A stretch of DNA of 64,000 bases from JBDIAG01 sp047974565 (GCA_047974565.1 JBKECN010000034.1:136467-200466); one strand, 5' to 3'; numbered from the stretch's first letter, positions 53,452-62,560 are shown. The notes: generated by a model not told the origin, from the sequence alone. Numbers and translations: made by a program.

Positions 53452-54395
53452 GCGGCCTGGCGCTCGGCGCGGCCGTCTCGGCTGCCGGATGGTGGACGTT
53501 CCCCACGCCCGCACTCTCCCCACCCGCACAGGTCCTGGGAGTGTTCGGGCCATTGGCCACGGCGGTTCCGGTGGGCTTCGCCGGGCCCGCGGTGATGTCC
53601 GCCACCGCGCTGGGGGTTTCCGGAGTGGCGGTGTGGGCCGCCGGCAGTCCGGTGCTGCGTCAGCGGTGGTGGTCCTGGGCGGTGATCCTGCCGGTGACCT
53701 GGCTGGTGCTGGTGTGCGGTCCAGCCACCACCGCCGCCTTCGCCGCGGCGGTCGGTCTGGTCGCCGCGCGAGAGTTCGCCCGCCTCGTCGGCTCCTCGCC
53801 CGCGGAGCGGTTCATCGTCGCCGGAGGCGCGATCGGTGCGCCGCTGCTGGCGTGGCTGTCCCCCGACCTGCTGCGCTGGGCGCCACTGGTCCTCGTCGTG
53901 TCCGCCGTCCCCGCCGTGCTGGCCGGGGACACCCGCGACGGCTTGCAGCGGGCTGCCCTGACGGCCTTCGGGACCCTGTGGATCGGCTGGGCGCTGGCAC
54001 ATCTGGTGCTCGGTTGGCAGCAGGCCTACCTCATCGTGCTGGCGGTGGCCGCCGCGGACGTGGGCGCCTGGTGCGCCGGCACCGGCCTGCGGCGATTCGC
54101 CTGGGCGGGTGCACCTTTGACGCCGGTGTCACCGGGCAAGACCAGGGGTGGGCTGCTGGGGTCGGTGTTGGGCGCGGCAACCGTCCTCATCCTGGCCGGC
54201 CGACCCGAGATCGGGCTCATCCTCGTCGTCGGCCTCGGCGCGGTTGTCGGTGACCTGATCGAGTCGTTGGCCAAGCGATCCGCCGGGGTCAAGGACGCCG
54301 GCTCCTGGCTGCCTGGTTTCGGCGGCATGCTCGACCGGATCGACTCGCTGCTCGTCGTGCTGCCGGTGGCGGCAGCCGTCACGACGGGACTGTGA
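53448..54395 (+). CDS. Phosphatidate cytidylyltransferase (CdsA-like)
   Basis: Membrane enzyme of 315 residues making CDP-diacylglycerol from phosphatidic acid and CTP. Multiple helices precede the C-terminal CdsA signature: VSPGKTRGGLLGS, then GDLIESLAKRSAGVKDAGSWL and PGFGGMLDRIDSLL. It overlaps the preceding CDP-alcohol transferase by 4 nt and is followed after 1 nt by the acyltransferase gene. A housekeeping cdsA usually lies with uppS/frr, so this is probably a second, specialised copy for the linked pathway. Confidence 0.93.
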   Translation: MSGLALGAAVSAAGWWTFPTPALSPPAQVLGVFGPLATAVPVGFAGPAVMSATALGVSGVAVWAAGSPVLRQRWWSWAVILPVTWLVLVCGPATTAAFAAAVGLVAAREFARLVGSSPAERFIVAGGAIGAPLLAWLSPDLLRWAPLVLVVSAVPAVLAGDTRDGLQRAALTAFGTLWIGWALAHLVLGWQQAYLIVLAVAAADVGAWCAGTGLRRFAWAGAPLTPVSPGKTRGGLLGSVLGAATVLILAGRPEIGLILVVGLGAVVGDLIESLAKRSAGVKDAGSWLPGFGGMLDRIDSLLVVLPVAAAVTTGL

Positions 54396-54396
54396 G

Positions 54397-55710
54397 ATGA
54401 GTGCACCGGCCCGCGACCACGAGGACACCACCCGCGCCGCCGCCGACCATCCGCTCCCCCGCCCTGGGACGGACCTCGGACGCACGAGGGGTCTCGGACG
54501 CACGAGGGGTCTCGGGTGGACCGGGCGGACCCGTAGGCGGCGACGGCTCACCTGGTTCCTGCGAGCGCTGCGGGTGGCCGGTTGGCGTCTGGTCTGGTGG
54601 TTGTGTGGCGGACTGCGAGTCCGCGGCGAGCGGCCCACCGGGCCCGCGGTGGTGATCGCCAACCACCGCTCCCACGCTGATTCGGCGGCCCTGCTGGCTG
54701 CCCTGCCGGCGGGCTCGCAGGTGGTCTTCGCCGCGGCGGCGGACTATTGGGCCACTCGCACGTCCCGGCGGCTGGCGGCCTCCTGGCTGGTGCCGGCGAT
54801 TGCGGTCGAGCGGTGCGGCCAGGGTGCCTACGCCCAGCTTCGGGCCACCGCCCGTCCGGTACTGGCGGACGGCGGCATCGTGGTGATCTACCCCGAAGGC
54901 ACCCGCGGGAGTGACCCCGAGCCGGGACCTTTCCGAGCCGGGGCCGCGCACCTGGCCCGCGACCTCGGTGTGCCTCTCGTCCCGGCGGCCATCGTCGGTA
55001 CCGACCGGGTGCTGGGCCGATCCGGCCGTCTGCACCGACGCCCGGTGGCGGTGGCCTTCGGCGCCCCGATGGACGGCGAGGCCATCCCCACCGACGGACG
55101 GCGGCTGCGAGAGACGGTCGTGCGCGTGATCCCTCAGGCGGAGCCGCCCGGCCCGCACCCCTGGTTCACCGCAGTCTCCCGCCGCCTGGCCGGGCGTGGC
55201 GCCGGCCGAGCCGCCTTCGCCTGGGGTTTCGCCGAGGCGTTGGTGTGGCCACTGCTGCCGGAATTGACGCTCATCCTGTGGGGGGTGAGCCTGCCCCGCA
55301 GGATCCTGCGACAGGCCGCGCTGCTCACCCTGGGCTCGGTGGCGGGGATCGTCCTGCACGCGTGGTTGGCCTCCCACGGGGTGAGCCTGCCCCTGCCGCT
55401 GACCACCGAGCGGATGATCGACCGGGCTGCCGGCGACCTGAGCACGGGAGCCTGGGGGCTGCTCCCCCAAGTGACCAGCGGAATACCGGTCAAGGTCTAC
55501 GCGGCCCAGGCCGGCGCCATCCCGCTCACCGACCTGGCCCTGGCCGCCCTGGTGGCACGCGGCGCACGGATCATGCTGGTGGGCCTGGGGTTGAGCGTCG
55601 CGGCGCGGCTGGCCCGCCCGCTGCTGCAGCGGTACTACCCGGGGTACCTGCTGGTGGCCGGGTCTGTCTTCATCCTGGCGCTGGCACGGATCGTGTGGAG
55701 GTGGTCGTAG
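54397..55710 (+). CDS. PlsC-like acyltransferase with C-terminal membrane domain
   Basis: Lysophospholipid acyltransferase-type protein of 437 residues. The N-terminal region is Arg/Gly-rich with a duplicated LGRTRG. The acyltransferase motifs are NHRSHADS (HX4D catalytic pair) and YPEGTRG. The C-terminal 180 residues add four to five hydrophobic segments (ALVWPLLPELTLILWGV, LTLGSVAGIVLHAWL) resembling a VTT/DedA-type domain, not part of ordinary PlsC. It may form phosphatidic acid for the CdsA-like neighbour. The start lies 1 nt after the previous stop, so the three genes form one operon. Confidence 0.9.
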   Translation: MSAPARDHEDTTRAAADHPLPRPGTDLGRTRGLGRTRGLGWTGRTRRRRRLTWFLRALRVAGWRLVWWLCGGLRVRGERPTGPAVVIANHRSHADSAALLAALPAGSQVVFAAAADYWATRTSRRLAASWLVPAIAVERCGQGAYAQLRATARPVLADGGIVVIYPEGTRGSDPEPGPFRAGAAHLARDLGVPLVPAAIVGTDRVLGRSGRLHRRPVAVAFGAPMDGEAIPTDGRRLRETVVRVIPQAEPPGPHPWFTAVSRRLAGRGAGRAAFAWGFAEALVWPLLPELTLILWGVSLPRRILRQAALLTLGSVAGIVLHAWLASHGVSLPLPLTTERMIDRAAGDLSTGAWGLLPQVTSGIPVKVYAAQAGAIPLTDLALAALVARGARIMLVGLGLSVAARLARPLLQRYYPGYLLVAGSVFILALARIVWRWS

Positions 55711-55809
55711 CCGGGCTGGCCCATCCCTTGTCTGGTCATCCCGGGCTGGTCATCCCCGGGCTCGTCCTGGCCACGCGGGGTACCGGTGATCGGGTCAGCG
55801 GAGAACGAC

Positions 55810-57342
55810 TCAGTCCCGGTAGGACGTGCGGATCGCCGCACGTTCCAGATCCACCTGGCGGCGCGGCTTGTTGACGGGCAGGGTCACCGGCCCGGCCTGT
55901 GCCTTGGCCAGGAAGCGCGACATCCGCCCGAACGACTGCGGGCGACAGTAGTGGTATCCCTGGGCGGCGTCGGCGCCGGCCGCCGAGGCGCAGGCGAGCT
56001 GCTCTGCAGTCTCGACGCCCTCCACCACGACGCTGACTCCCAGGTAGTGGCCGAGTTCGGTGATCGCCGAGACGAGCGAGCCCCCGCGAGAGGTGTCCGA
56101 GTGCAGAACGGTCCGGTCGATCTTCAGCACGTCCGGTTCGACCCCGAGCACCAGCCCCAACGAGAAATACCCGGCGCCGAAGTCGTCGATGGCGACCTTC
56201 ACCCCGTACTCGCGCAAGCTGGTGATCTCCGGTGAGATGCCGCCGGCATGCTCCATCGCCGAGGTCTCGGTGACCTCGAGAGTGAGGGCGTCCGGCGGCA
56301 GATCGCTCTGTTCCAGGACGTCGGCGACGTGCTCGACCAGGTGTCCCGACTGGAGTTGGCGCATGCACACGTTGACCGCAACGCCCAGGTCTTCGCACCC
56401 GGGAATCGTGCGCCGCCACCGCTGCACCGCTCGGCAGGCCTGCCGCATCACCTCGTGGCCGATGTCGACGATCGCACCGGTCTCCTCGGCCACCGGGATG
56501 AACAACTCGGCGGGGACGGGCTTCTGCCCTCCCCGCCTACGCCACCGGGCCAGCGCCTCGACCCGGATCGGACGCTGACTGCGCAGATCCATGATCGGCT
56601 GGAACTCGACTTCGATCTCCCCGCACTGCACCGCGTGGGCCAGGTCCTGGCGCATCGCCGCCCGGTGGGCAACTTGGGTCCACAGGTCCGGGCGGACCAC
56701 CCGGACCGTGCCCCGGCCGTCGTCCCCGGCGGCCAGCATGGCGATGTCCGCCTCCCGCAGCAGGTCCTCGGCCAGCGCGTGACGGTCGTCCGCGGTGAGT
56801 CGGCCGGCCGACTGTGGCGGGGACCAGTGGGTCACGCCGACGTTGGCGCCCACCCACACTTCCTGTCCCTCGATGACGAACGGGTGCCCCAGGCTGAGCC
56901 GCAGGTGCTCGCCCATCTGCTCCACCTGCTGGGCGGTGCGCCCGGGCAGGATCATCGCGAACTCGTTGCCACCCACCCGTCCGGCGGTGTCGGAGTCCGC
57001 GACGTAACTGACCAGCCGCTGGGCGGCGGTGCGCAGCAAGGCGTCCCCCACTGCGTACCCGCGGGTCGCGTTGACCTGCTTGACCCCGTGCAACCCGATG
57101 AGCGCCACCGAGACCGGGGTGGCGGCCGTGGAGCTGCGCAGCGCGTCACTGAGCCGACGCAGCACCACGGCCCGCGAGGCGAGGCCGGTGAGTGGATCGT
57201 CGTCCACCGCGAGTTGCCCGAGCAACGCACCACCCGGCCCCGGGGTCCGCGCCCGGTGCCTGACCACAAGACGCGCCATGAGCACACTGATGAGAGCGAA
57301 GACTCCAACGCCCATCAACACCGTCAACAGTTCCACATCCAT
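55810..57342 (-). CDS. GGDEF-EAL cyclic-di-GMP protein
   Basis: Membrane-anchored protein of 510 residues with one N-terminal helix (about 5-25). The GGDEF domain (DPLTGLASRAVVLRRL) has the signature GGNEF, in which the catalytic Asp is Asn, so cyclase activity is probably impaired. The EAL domain keeps VEALARWRRRG, VAVNVCMRQL, LEVTETSAM, DDFGAGYFSLGL, KIDRTVL and VEGVET and is likely an active c-di-GMP phosphodiesterase. It converges on the phospholipid operon and is the second GGDEF/EAL gene flanking it. Confidence 0.92.
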   Translation of the reverse strand: MDVELLTVLMGVGVFALISVLMARLVVRHRARTPGPGGALLGQLAVDDDPLTGLASRAVVLRRLSDALRSSTAATPVSVALIGLHGVKQVNATRGYAVGDALLRTAAQRLVSYVADSDTAGRVGGNEFAMILPGRTAQQVEQMGEHLRLSLGHPFVIEGQEVWVGANVGVTHWSPPQSAGRLTADDRHALAEDLLREADIAMLAAGDDGRGTVRVVRPDLWTQVAHRAAMRQDLAHAVQCGEIEVEFQPIMDLRSQRPIRVEALARWRRRGGQKPVPAELFIPVAEETGAIVDIGHEVMRQACRAVQRWRRTIPGCEDLGVAVNVCMRQLQSGHLVEHVADVLEQSDLPPDALTLEVTETSAMEHAGGISPEITSLREYGVKVAIDDFGAGYFSLGLVLGVEPDVLKIDRTVLHSDTSRGGSLVSAITELGHYLGVSVVVEGVETAEQLACASAAGADAAQGYHYCRPQSFGRMSRFLAKAQAGPVTLPVNKPRRQVDLERAAIRTSYRD

Positions 57343-57472
57343 CGTGGCCCCTCACTACGCGACCATAATCTGCCAGGCAAACAGAATGCGACGGAACGGC
57401 CACGAATTCGACACCATCTGCGAAGCGCGAGAGACAATTTGAGCAGCCTTCGCGATAATTTACATCGTTGAC

Positions 57473-58639
57473 CTATCGACCTCTGGTCATGACCTGGGAC
57501 GGTTGAACGCCGAAGTATTCTCGGTGCTGGGCGGCGAACCGCGAGGCCGACGAGAAACCCCATCGATAAGCCACGTCCGCCACGTTAGCGTTGGGATCCT
57601 CCATGAGTTGGCGGTGCGCGGAGTTGAGCCGCAGTTCACGCAAGAACTCGGTGATCGTCACGCCGTACTGACGCCGGAAGGCCAATTGCAGGGATCGCGG
57701 GGACAGGTGCAGATCCTCGGCCATGGCGCCCACCCGCACCGGTTGATCGTGATGGGCGCGCAGGTACTCGGCCGCTTGGCGCGCGGCTCGCGCGCTGGCT
57801 GACATCGTCTCGACCGGGGCAGCCTGGGTGATCATGGTGTTGGGGTGGGTAGCGAGCATGCTGGACACGATGAAACGTCCAAGGCCATCGAACCACAAGT
57901 CGTTTTGCTCGCCAGGGGCGGCTCCCAGACTTTGCTCGAGCAGCCCCACGACCCCCTGCCACCGCTGCCGGTCACCCGCGGTGGTGGGGCAGTCCATGTC
58001 GAAGGTCGCCGAGGAGGTACCCGCATAGCCAAGGTCGACCAGATGCGTGCGGACGATGTCCAGGTCGATGCGCACCATGACGAGTTCGGCACCGGCCTCG
58101 CGGACCGCGGTGATCTGGCGGCGCTGATCGCACACCACCGAGTTCGTGCCGTGCAGGTCCACCGACTCCTTGCCATGACTGAGGCGGGCCGCGCCATTGA
58201 CCGCATGCGCCACACAGTAGATGTTGTCCAGCGGCTTGTCGGCCGAGACCATCACGGGAGTGCCATAGCGAATATGGAAGACCGCGAAGGGTCCTTGCTG
58301 CAGGTACTGGAAAAGGAAATGAAAGTCGTCGGCGTTACCAAGTGGTTGAATTCTGTAGGTTTCGAATCGCGCCAACATCTCGCGGGCCTCGTCGACGTGC
58401 CGAGTATCCATAGCGACGATGCGCGTGCCAGGGGCGTTGATTTCGACTCGCCCGGGGTCCTCTCGGGTCACCCCATGCCCGAACGCCAGCTCCGGTGGTT
58501 TGAAGCCCTGGAAGTCTGTGCCGACGCGCTCGAGCACCTGGCTCGGACGCACATCCACCGTGGGATGAGCCCGGGTGCCGGGCCCGGACGTGCCGCTGGA
58601 CGCCTCGGCTGCGGGCGGTCGCCCGTTGGCGTCGTCCAT
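57473..58639 (-). CDS. AraC-family transcriptional regulator
   Basis: Regulator of 388 residues. The N-terminal AraC-binding-like domain (about 60-230, with FHFLFQYLQQGPFAVFHIRYG) precedes a C-terminal double helix-turn-helix: VRVGAMAEDLHLSPRSLQLAF and VADVAYRWGFSSASRFAAQ, ending in the typical FGVQPSQV. The ATG at 58639 has GAGGATGAG upstream; the ATG at 58648 is equally possible and lies in a hairpin. Nearby is an aromatic-acid-type MFS transporter gene, which it could regulate. The domain order resembles regulators of aromatic-compound degradation. Confidence 0.92.
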   Translation of the reverse strand: MDDANGRPPAAEASSGTSGPGTRAHPTVDVRPSQVLERVGTDFQGFKPPELAFGHGVTREDPGRVEINAPGTRIVAMDTRHVDEAREMLARFETYRIQPLGNADDFHFLFQYLQQGPFAVFHIRYGTPVMVSADKPLDNIYCVAHAVNGAARLSHGKESVDLHGTNSVVCDQRRQITAVREAGAELVMVRIDLDIVRTHLVDLGYAGTSSATFDMDCPTTAGDRQRWQGVVGLLEQSLGAAPGEQNDLWFDGLGRFIVSSMLATHPNTMITQAAPVETMSASARAARQAAEYLRAHHDQPVRVGAMAEDLHLSPRSLQLAFRRQYGVTITEFLRELRLNSAHRQLMEDPNANVADVAYRWGFSSASRFAAQHREYFGVQPSQVMTRGR

Positions 58640-58646
58640 GGTTCTC

Positions 58647-58667
58647 ATCCTCACCTCACATGAGGAT
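58647..58667. promoter_or_regulatory. Inverted repeat over the araC-type gene ribosome site
   Basis: ATCCTCA and TGAGGAT form a perfect 7-bp inverted repeat with a 7-nt loop, covering the ribosome site and first possible start of the AraC-type gene. In the mRNA it would hide GAGGTGAGG; in DNA it could be an operator. Confidence 0.4.
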
Positions 58668-58855
58668 ATCCCCCTGCACACCGGTCACAGGAGGGAAATG
58701 CGCCTACCCGTCCGGACTATTGACATTTCGGTCTCGACGTGCGGGTGAGGAGACCGGCTTGGCCAGGGGTCCCGACGCCATGGCCCGCGGGGACTCCGGG
58801 CAGCCGGCTGTGCGCGGCGGCCAATGCGTTTCCCGACGCCATGGCCTGCGGAGTG

Positions 58856-60184
58856 TCACGACTCGGCACGCAGGGTCAGGATGTGGATCAGCGTGGCCGC
58901 CACAGCCGACAGCGCCAGCGGCGCGACCAGCGAGGAGTAGATGACAGCCGGCGAGACGAGCGAAACCGCATAACCGACCACGATGGGCGCGGTGATGGCG
59001 CCGATCCGTCCGGCGGCGTGCATCAGGCCGTAGCCACGCGCGCGGGATTCGACCGGATAGAGGCTGATGGCGGTGCCGGAATAGCCGGTCAAGGTCGCCG
59101 ACAGCCCCACTCCGAGAAGGGCAGCCAGCGGCAACTCCCAGGCGGTGCCGAGCAGGCTCGAGAACGGGGCAGCGGTGAACGCCGCCACCAGGCAGGCCAG
59201 GATGGTGATCTTGGTGGGGCTGAAACGCAGGCCGACGAGCGCGTACAGGACGGCGCCCGCCAGGGTCCCGGTGGAGACCAGCAGCCCCGCCGTCGCACCG
59301 TCCGAGGCGTCACCGGACATTCGCGCCACCAAGGCCGGGGTCCAGGTGCCGACGAAGTAGAACGGTCCGATGACGAGGAGGTAGCCGACCCACAGCAGCA
59401 GCGTGCGAGCGCGCATCCGCGGGCCCAGGATTCCCGTGAGTCCGGCTTGCGGGGTGGGGTCCGGCTCGACTGCCGGCCCGGGACCCTCGGGTAGGCCGAG
59501 CCTGGCCTGCAGGCGTGCCGCCTCGGCCATCGCGGCGGGGGTGCCCCGGCTGTGCAGATAGGCCACCGACTCGGGGATGATCGCCCACCCCAGCACGAGC
59601 ATGACCACGGCAAGCCCCGCCCCGACCCAGAACAGGTCGCGCCACGATTCCTCGAGCACGACGAACAGTGACTGGGCCGACAGCCCGGCGAGGATGTTCC
59701 CCAGCGGAAAGCCGAAGACGACCATGCCCATCGCGACGCTGCGTCGATTCTCCGGGGCGAACTCCTGGTTCAGCACCATGATGACGACGGTGATGGCGCC
59801 GACCGCCACCCCGGTGACGAATCGGCTCACCAGCAGCACTCCGTACCCCGGCGCCAGCGCGGACCCCACCAACCCGACCAGATTGACCACGAGGGCGACG
59901 CGTAGCAGCCGGCGACGCCCGGCCCGGTCGGCGACCGGGCCGCCGACCAGGGCGCCCACACCCATGCCGATGAGCGCCGCGCTCAGCAGGTAGCCGGTGG
60001 CCGTGGCCGAGCCGAACCCTGCGGGCAGGTAGGGAATGGCGAAACCCATGATGAACAGGTCGTAGCCGTCGAGCATGTTGAGCAGCGCACAGACCCCGAT
60101 CACGGTGATGGCATATCTGCCCAGCCGTGAGGCGTCCGCTGTCCTTGCCTGCTGCACCAGTGCACCGTAACGAGGTCGTTCCAC
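58856..60184 (-). CDS. MFS transporter, aromatic acid:H+ symporter (AAHS) type
   Basis: Twelve-helix major facilitator of 442 residues. The first helix carries LLNMLDGYDLFIMGFAIPYL, the DGYD motif of the aromatic-acid symporter group. The A-type loop GPVADRAGRRRLL and the later FAPENRRSVAMGMV are also typical. It probably imports aromatic or short organic acids. The GTG at 60184 is taken as the start but its ribosome site is weak; the GTG a few codons later is possible. It lies upstream of the AraC-type gene on the same strand, separated by about 215 nt containing two CCCGACGCCATGGCC repeats. Confidence 0.9.
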   Translation of the reverse strand: MERPRYGALVQQARTADASRLGRYAITVIGVCALLNMLDGYDLFIMGFAIPYLPAGFGSATATGYLLSAALIGMGVGALVGGPVADRAGRRRLLRVALVVNLVGLVGSALAPGYGVLLVSRFVTGVAVGAITVVIMVLNQEFAPENRRSVAMGMVVFGFPLGNILAGLSAQSLFVVLEESWRDLFWVGAGLAVVMLVLGWAIIPESVAYLHSRGTPAAMAEAARLQARLGLPEGPGPAVEPDPTPQAGLTGILGPRMRARTLLLWVGYLLVIGPFYFVGTWTPALVARMSGDASDGATAGLLVSTGTLAGAVLYALVGLRFSPTKITILACLVAAFTAAPFSSLLGTAWELPLAALLGVGLSATLTGYSGTAISLYPVESRARGYGLMHAAGRIGAITAPIVVGYAVSLVSPAVIYSSLVAPLALSAVAATLIHILTLRAES

Positions 60185-60283
60185 CCCGCGGGCGCCCGCC
60201 CCCGGACGGCATCACGTGGGCGGGCTCACCCGTGGGTCACCCCGTGAGGATCTGATCACCGGGGTTTCGGGCGGACCCTGGGG

Positions 60284-60571
60284 TCAGGCCGAGTCTTGGT
60301 CGGTCGATTCTGCGCGAGCGGCCCGATGGCCCGCGGCTCGACGCTCTGCCACGTGCTCGACGGCGTGCAGGAGGCGTTCGGCGTACTCACGTCCTTCGTC
60401 CACCTGGTGCTCGGCCCATTCCACCGCCTCGCGGATGATGGCCCGCGCCTCGTCGAGGATCGCCTCGGCGGTGTCGTGCTCGCGGTGCCGATAACGCTCC
60501 CGGGCCGCCTGGGCCGAGTCTTCGTCCGGGTGCGCGGGCATGCCGACCTCGGGCTTGGGGGTGGTGTCCAT
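60284..60571 (-). CDS. Small coiled-coil hypothetical protein
   Basis: Charged protein of 95 residues, mostly one predicted coiled coil: ARERYRHREHDTAEAILDEA followed by ARAIIREAVEWAEHQVDEG. There is no signal or membrane segment. The ATG at 60571 is preceded by AGGAAGG. The frame is open upstream to 60682, but that part lacks coding character. The function is unknown. Confidence 0.6.
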   Translation of the reverse strand: MDTTPKPEVGMPAHPDEDSAQAARERYRHREHDTAEAILDEARAIIREAVEWAEHQVDEGREYAERLLHAVEHVAERRAAGHRAARAESTDQDSA

Positions 60572-60719
60572 GAGAACGTGCCTTCCTGGTTGGTGTTCGA
60601 CGCCAGAACCATCAGTTGTCGCGGGTATGACCCCGCCGTTCCCGGACCGGGCCACCGACTGGTCAGCAGCCACCGCGCTCACGGTACTACCGAACCGCTG
60701 CTGGGGGTGGGCCTGGTCC

Positions 60720-61290
60720 GCGGTGAAGCTGGGCGCCGGACGTGGCCCGGGTGGGCGTTCGCATCATCCACCCCGGCGGCACCTCCATCACGGCTCACCT
60801 CGGGCACACCCCCATGTAGGATCGTCCGCGCTTGCCGCTGTGCGTGCCGGCATGCCCAGCTTCACGACTCGAACGTGCTTGCCCAAGGCGTCACCCGGGC
60901 ACGGCTGCCGGCCGACAACGAGGTGCGCTGCACGTTGCGCGACCCGTCGGTCCCCGACCGAGTTGGCCCGCCGCTGGGGCACCACCCGCGCGGCAGCCGC
61001 GGTCTCCCTGTGGGGGCCGTCGCTGCAGGAGGCGGTGGTGGCGATCGGCAACGCCCCGACGGCGCTCTTCCACCTGCTGGAGATGATCGCCGACTGCGGG
61101 TCGCGTCTGGCCGCGATCGTCGGGATCCCGGTCGGCTTCTTGGGCTCCGTCGAGTCGAAAGTGGCTCTGGCCGAACATGTCCTGCCTGGGGTGGCCAGAC
61201 TCCGTGGCTCGTGGTGCAAGGCCGACGCGGGGCTCGGCGATGGCTGCGGCGGCCGTCAACGCCCTGGCCACCCCGCAGAGATCCTGTGAG
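60720..61290 (+). pseudogene. cobH: Precorrin-8X methylmutase (CobH) pseudogene
   Basis: Pieces of a cobalamin-pathway isomerase occur in order but in different frames: VRIIHPGGTSITAHLGHTP, then VTRARLPADNEVRCTLRDP, then TTRAAAAVSLWGP through VVAIGNAPTALFHLLEMI and VGIPVGFLGSVESK, and finally TRGSAMAAAAVNALA. At least three frameshifts and an in-frame stop show it is inactive. CobH converts precorrin-8X to hydrogenobyrinate. No other cobalamin gene was recognised nearby, so it is a stranded remnant. Confidence 0.75.
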
Positions 61291-61347
61291 GAGCCAATGA
61301 CCAACGACTCGCCGCTGTTTGCGGCAAAACCGGTAGCCACCAGGATT

Positions 61348-61536
61348 TCAGGCCCCGGGGTTGCTCTTCCTGGCTGCTGACCTGGGCGTTGCCGTGGAGA
61401 TGCCCCATGAGGGTCTGCCCGGTGGGGTGACGGCCCCGACGCGGATTTCAGCGCCGACGGCTGCAGTCGCCGATGCGGTTGCGCCGAGCAGGATCGTCGC
61501 CATCGCCCCAACAGCACCGGCAACAAGGCGAGCCAC
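61348..61536 (-). CDS. Possible small secreted peptide
   Basis: A 62-residue frame with a GTG start, a hydrophobic signal-like stretch (LVAGAVGAMATILLGA, ATASATAAVGA) and a short basic tail. The ribosome site is weak and no family is recognised; it may be chance. It lies just downstream of the toxin-like cassette on the same strand. Confidence 0.25.
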   Translation of the reverse strand: MARLVAGAVGAMATILLGATASATAAVGAEIRVGAVTPPGRPSWGISTATPRSAARKSNPGA

Positions 61537-61578
61537 GGACGCCGGCCGCGGCTGAGGAACTGGCTCGACAGGCTCACG

Positions 61579-61764
61579 TCACTCCCGCGGCTCGCGTTGG
61601 TGTGTTGCCACTGCGCCGAAGGCGATGACGGCCGCGGTGACAGCCCTCACCGCCGCGGCGTCAAGGTCCTCGCGATCGAAGACGGGCGCATCAGGGTTGG
61701 CCACCGTGATTCCCCCCGCTGAGCGGTGGAGAAGTTGACCTCGATCCGAGCACCATTTGGCCAT
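61579..61764 (-). CDS. Candidate immunity protein (small hypothetical)
   Basis: A 61-residue frame starting 38 nt after the papain-fold toxin stop on the same strand. It contains ITVANPDAPVFDREDLDAAA and a helical hydrophobic end. Location and size suit an immunity partner of the toxin domain, but there is no recognised family. A GTG at 61773 is an alternative start. Confidence 0.4.
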   Translation of the reverse strand: MAKWCSDRGQLLHRSAGGITVANPDAPVFDREDLDAAAVRAVTAAVIAFGAVATHQREPRE

Positions 61765-61802
61765 CACGATCACGGCCGCGATCGTGCCCTCGGGCCGACT
61801 CG

Positions 61803-62297
61803 TCAGGCTCTCGGTCCGCTGACGTATTGGCTCATCCAATCGCTGCCGACTTCGTATGTGGAGCCGCCAGCCCAAGGATCTCGGACGAGGAAACGGGCCC
61901 CGCCGAGTGGTGAGGTCACCACCATGTGGCCCGGCCCGGTGCCTGCCTGCAGCGTCGCTCCCATAGGCCCACGGCTTGCCGCCGCGAGGGCATCGTCGGC
62001 GCTTCCGAAGAAGCCGCCGGTCCAGCCCTCGCCCAGCTCACGCGCGAGTGCCTGGGGGTTGGACCAGTCACCCGGCTTCCCGAGCAACTCAGCTTGGGAC
62101 CGCCCTGAGAGCACCGCTCCGCACGCCGACACGCACGACCCCTCGGTCGCCTGACCAATCGCGCCACCCGACCGTGCACCAACCCCCTGCGCCCACGGTC
62201 CGGATCCAGATCCGAACTTTGCGGCACATCGAATGCTCGAAAGCGCATACGTCCCGCGGGCTGCCGTCAGTCGGAGGCCGAATCGTTCCGGGACCAT
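61803..62297 (-). CDS. Papain-fold (C39-like) toxin domain, orphan cassette
   Basis: 164-residue domain resembling the cysteine-protease-fold toxins found at the C-terminus of polymorphic toxins. A Cys-containing motif TEGSCVSACG (C55 or C59), GPGHMVVTSP with His124 and FLVRDPWAGG with Asp140 form a likely Cys-His-Asp triad. Other markers are GWTGGFFGSADDALAAA and STYEVGSDW. There is no N-terminal delivery domain and no signal peptide; the frame is open further upstream but without protein-like composition. It may be an orphan cassette used by recombination with a full-length toxin, or a decayed effector end. A small gene follows that could be immunity. Confidence 0.6.
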   Translation of the reverse strand: MVPERFGLRLTAARGTYALSSIRCAAKFGSGSGPWAQGVGARSGGAIGQATEGSCVSACGAVLSGRSQAELLGKPGDWSNPQALARELGEGWTGGFFGSADDALAAASRGPMGATLQAGTGPGHMVVTSPLGGARFLVRDPWAGGSTYEVGSDWMSQYVSGPRA

Positions 62298-62560
62298 GAG
62301 TGACCTGCGCAAGTGGCACGAGATGGTCGTTAGTCGGTGTACGTCCAGATGGCGTCGGGTTGTGGCCGTGCCAAAGCGCCGCCCGACCCACAGTCGGCGG
62401 CTTTGTGGGCGATCTGGCTGCCCTCGGACGCGGTGGTCCGCGTTCGGCGGTGTCGTCGCGCAACCGAGTGAACCGGGCCTGACCCCAGACAAGGCCCTAC
62501 CCACCCGCGACCTGGAACCGGCGAAACTCCTCGGGCGACGTTACGCAGCCTCGTGACCAG
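62298..62560. other. Unassigned gap between toxin-like cassettes
   Basis: 263 nt without supportable coding. It separates the papain-fold domain from the DUF4265 gene. Confidence 0.4.

Noticed and set aside
58719..58760. Plus-strand TTGACA as a promoter
   Set aside because: No matching -10 at the right distance and no plus-strand gene downstream.
61361..61555. Plus-strand small frame after the cobH relic
   Set aside because: No ribosome site, no similarity and Ala-rich composition typical of chance frames.
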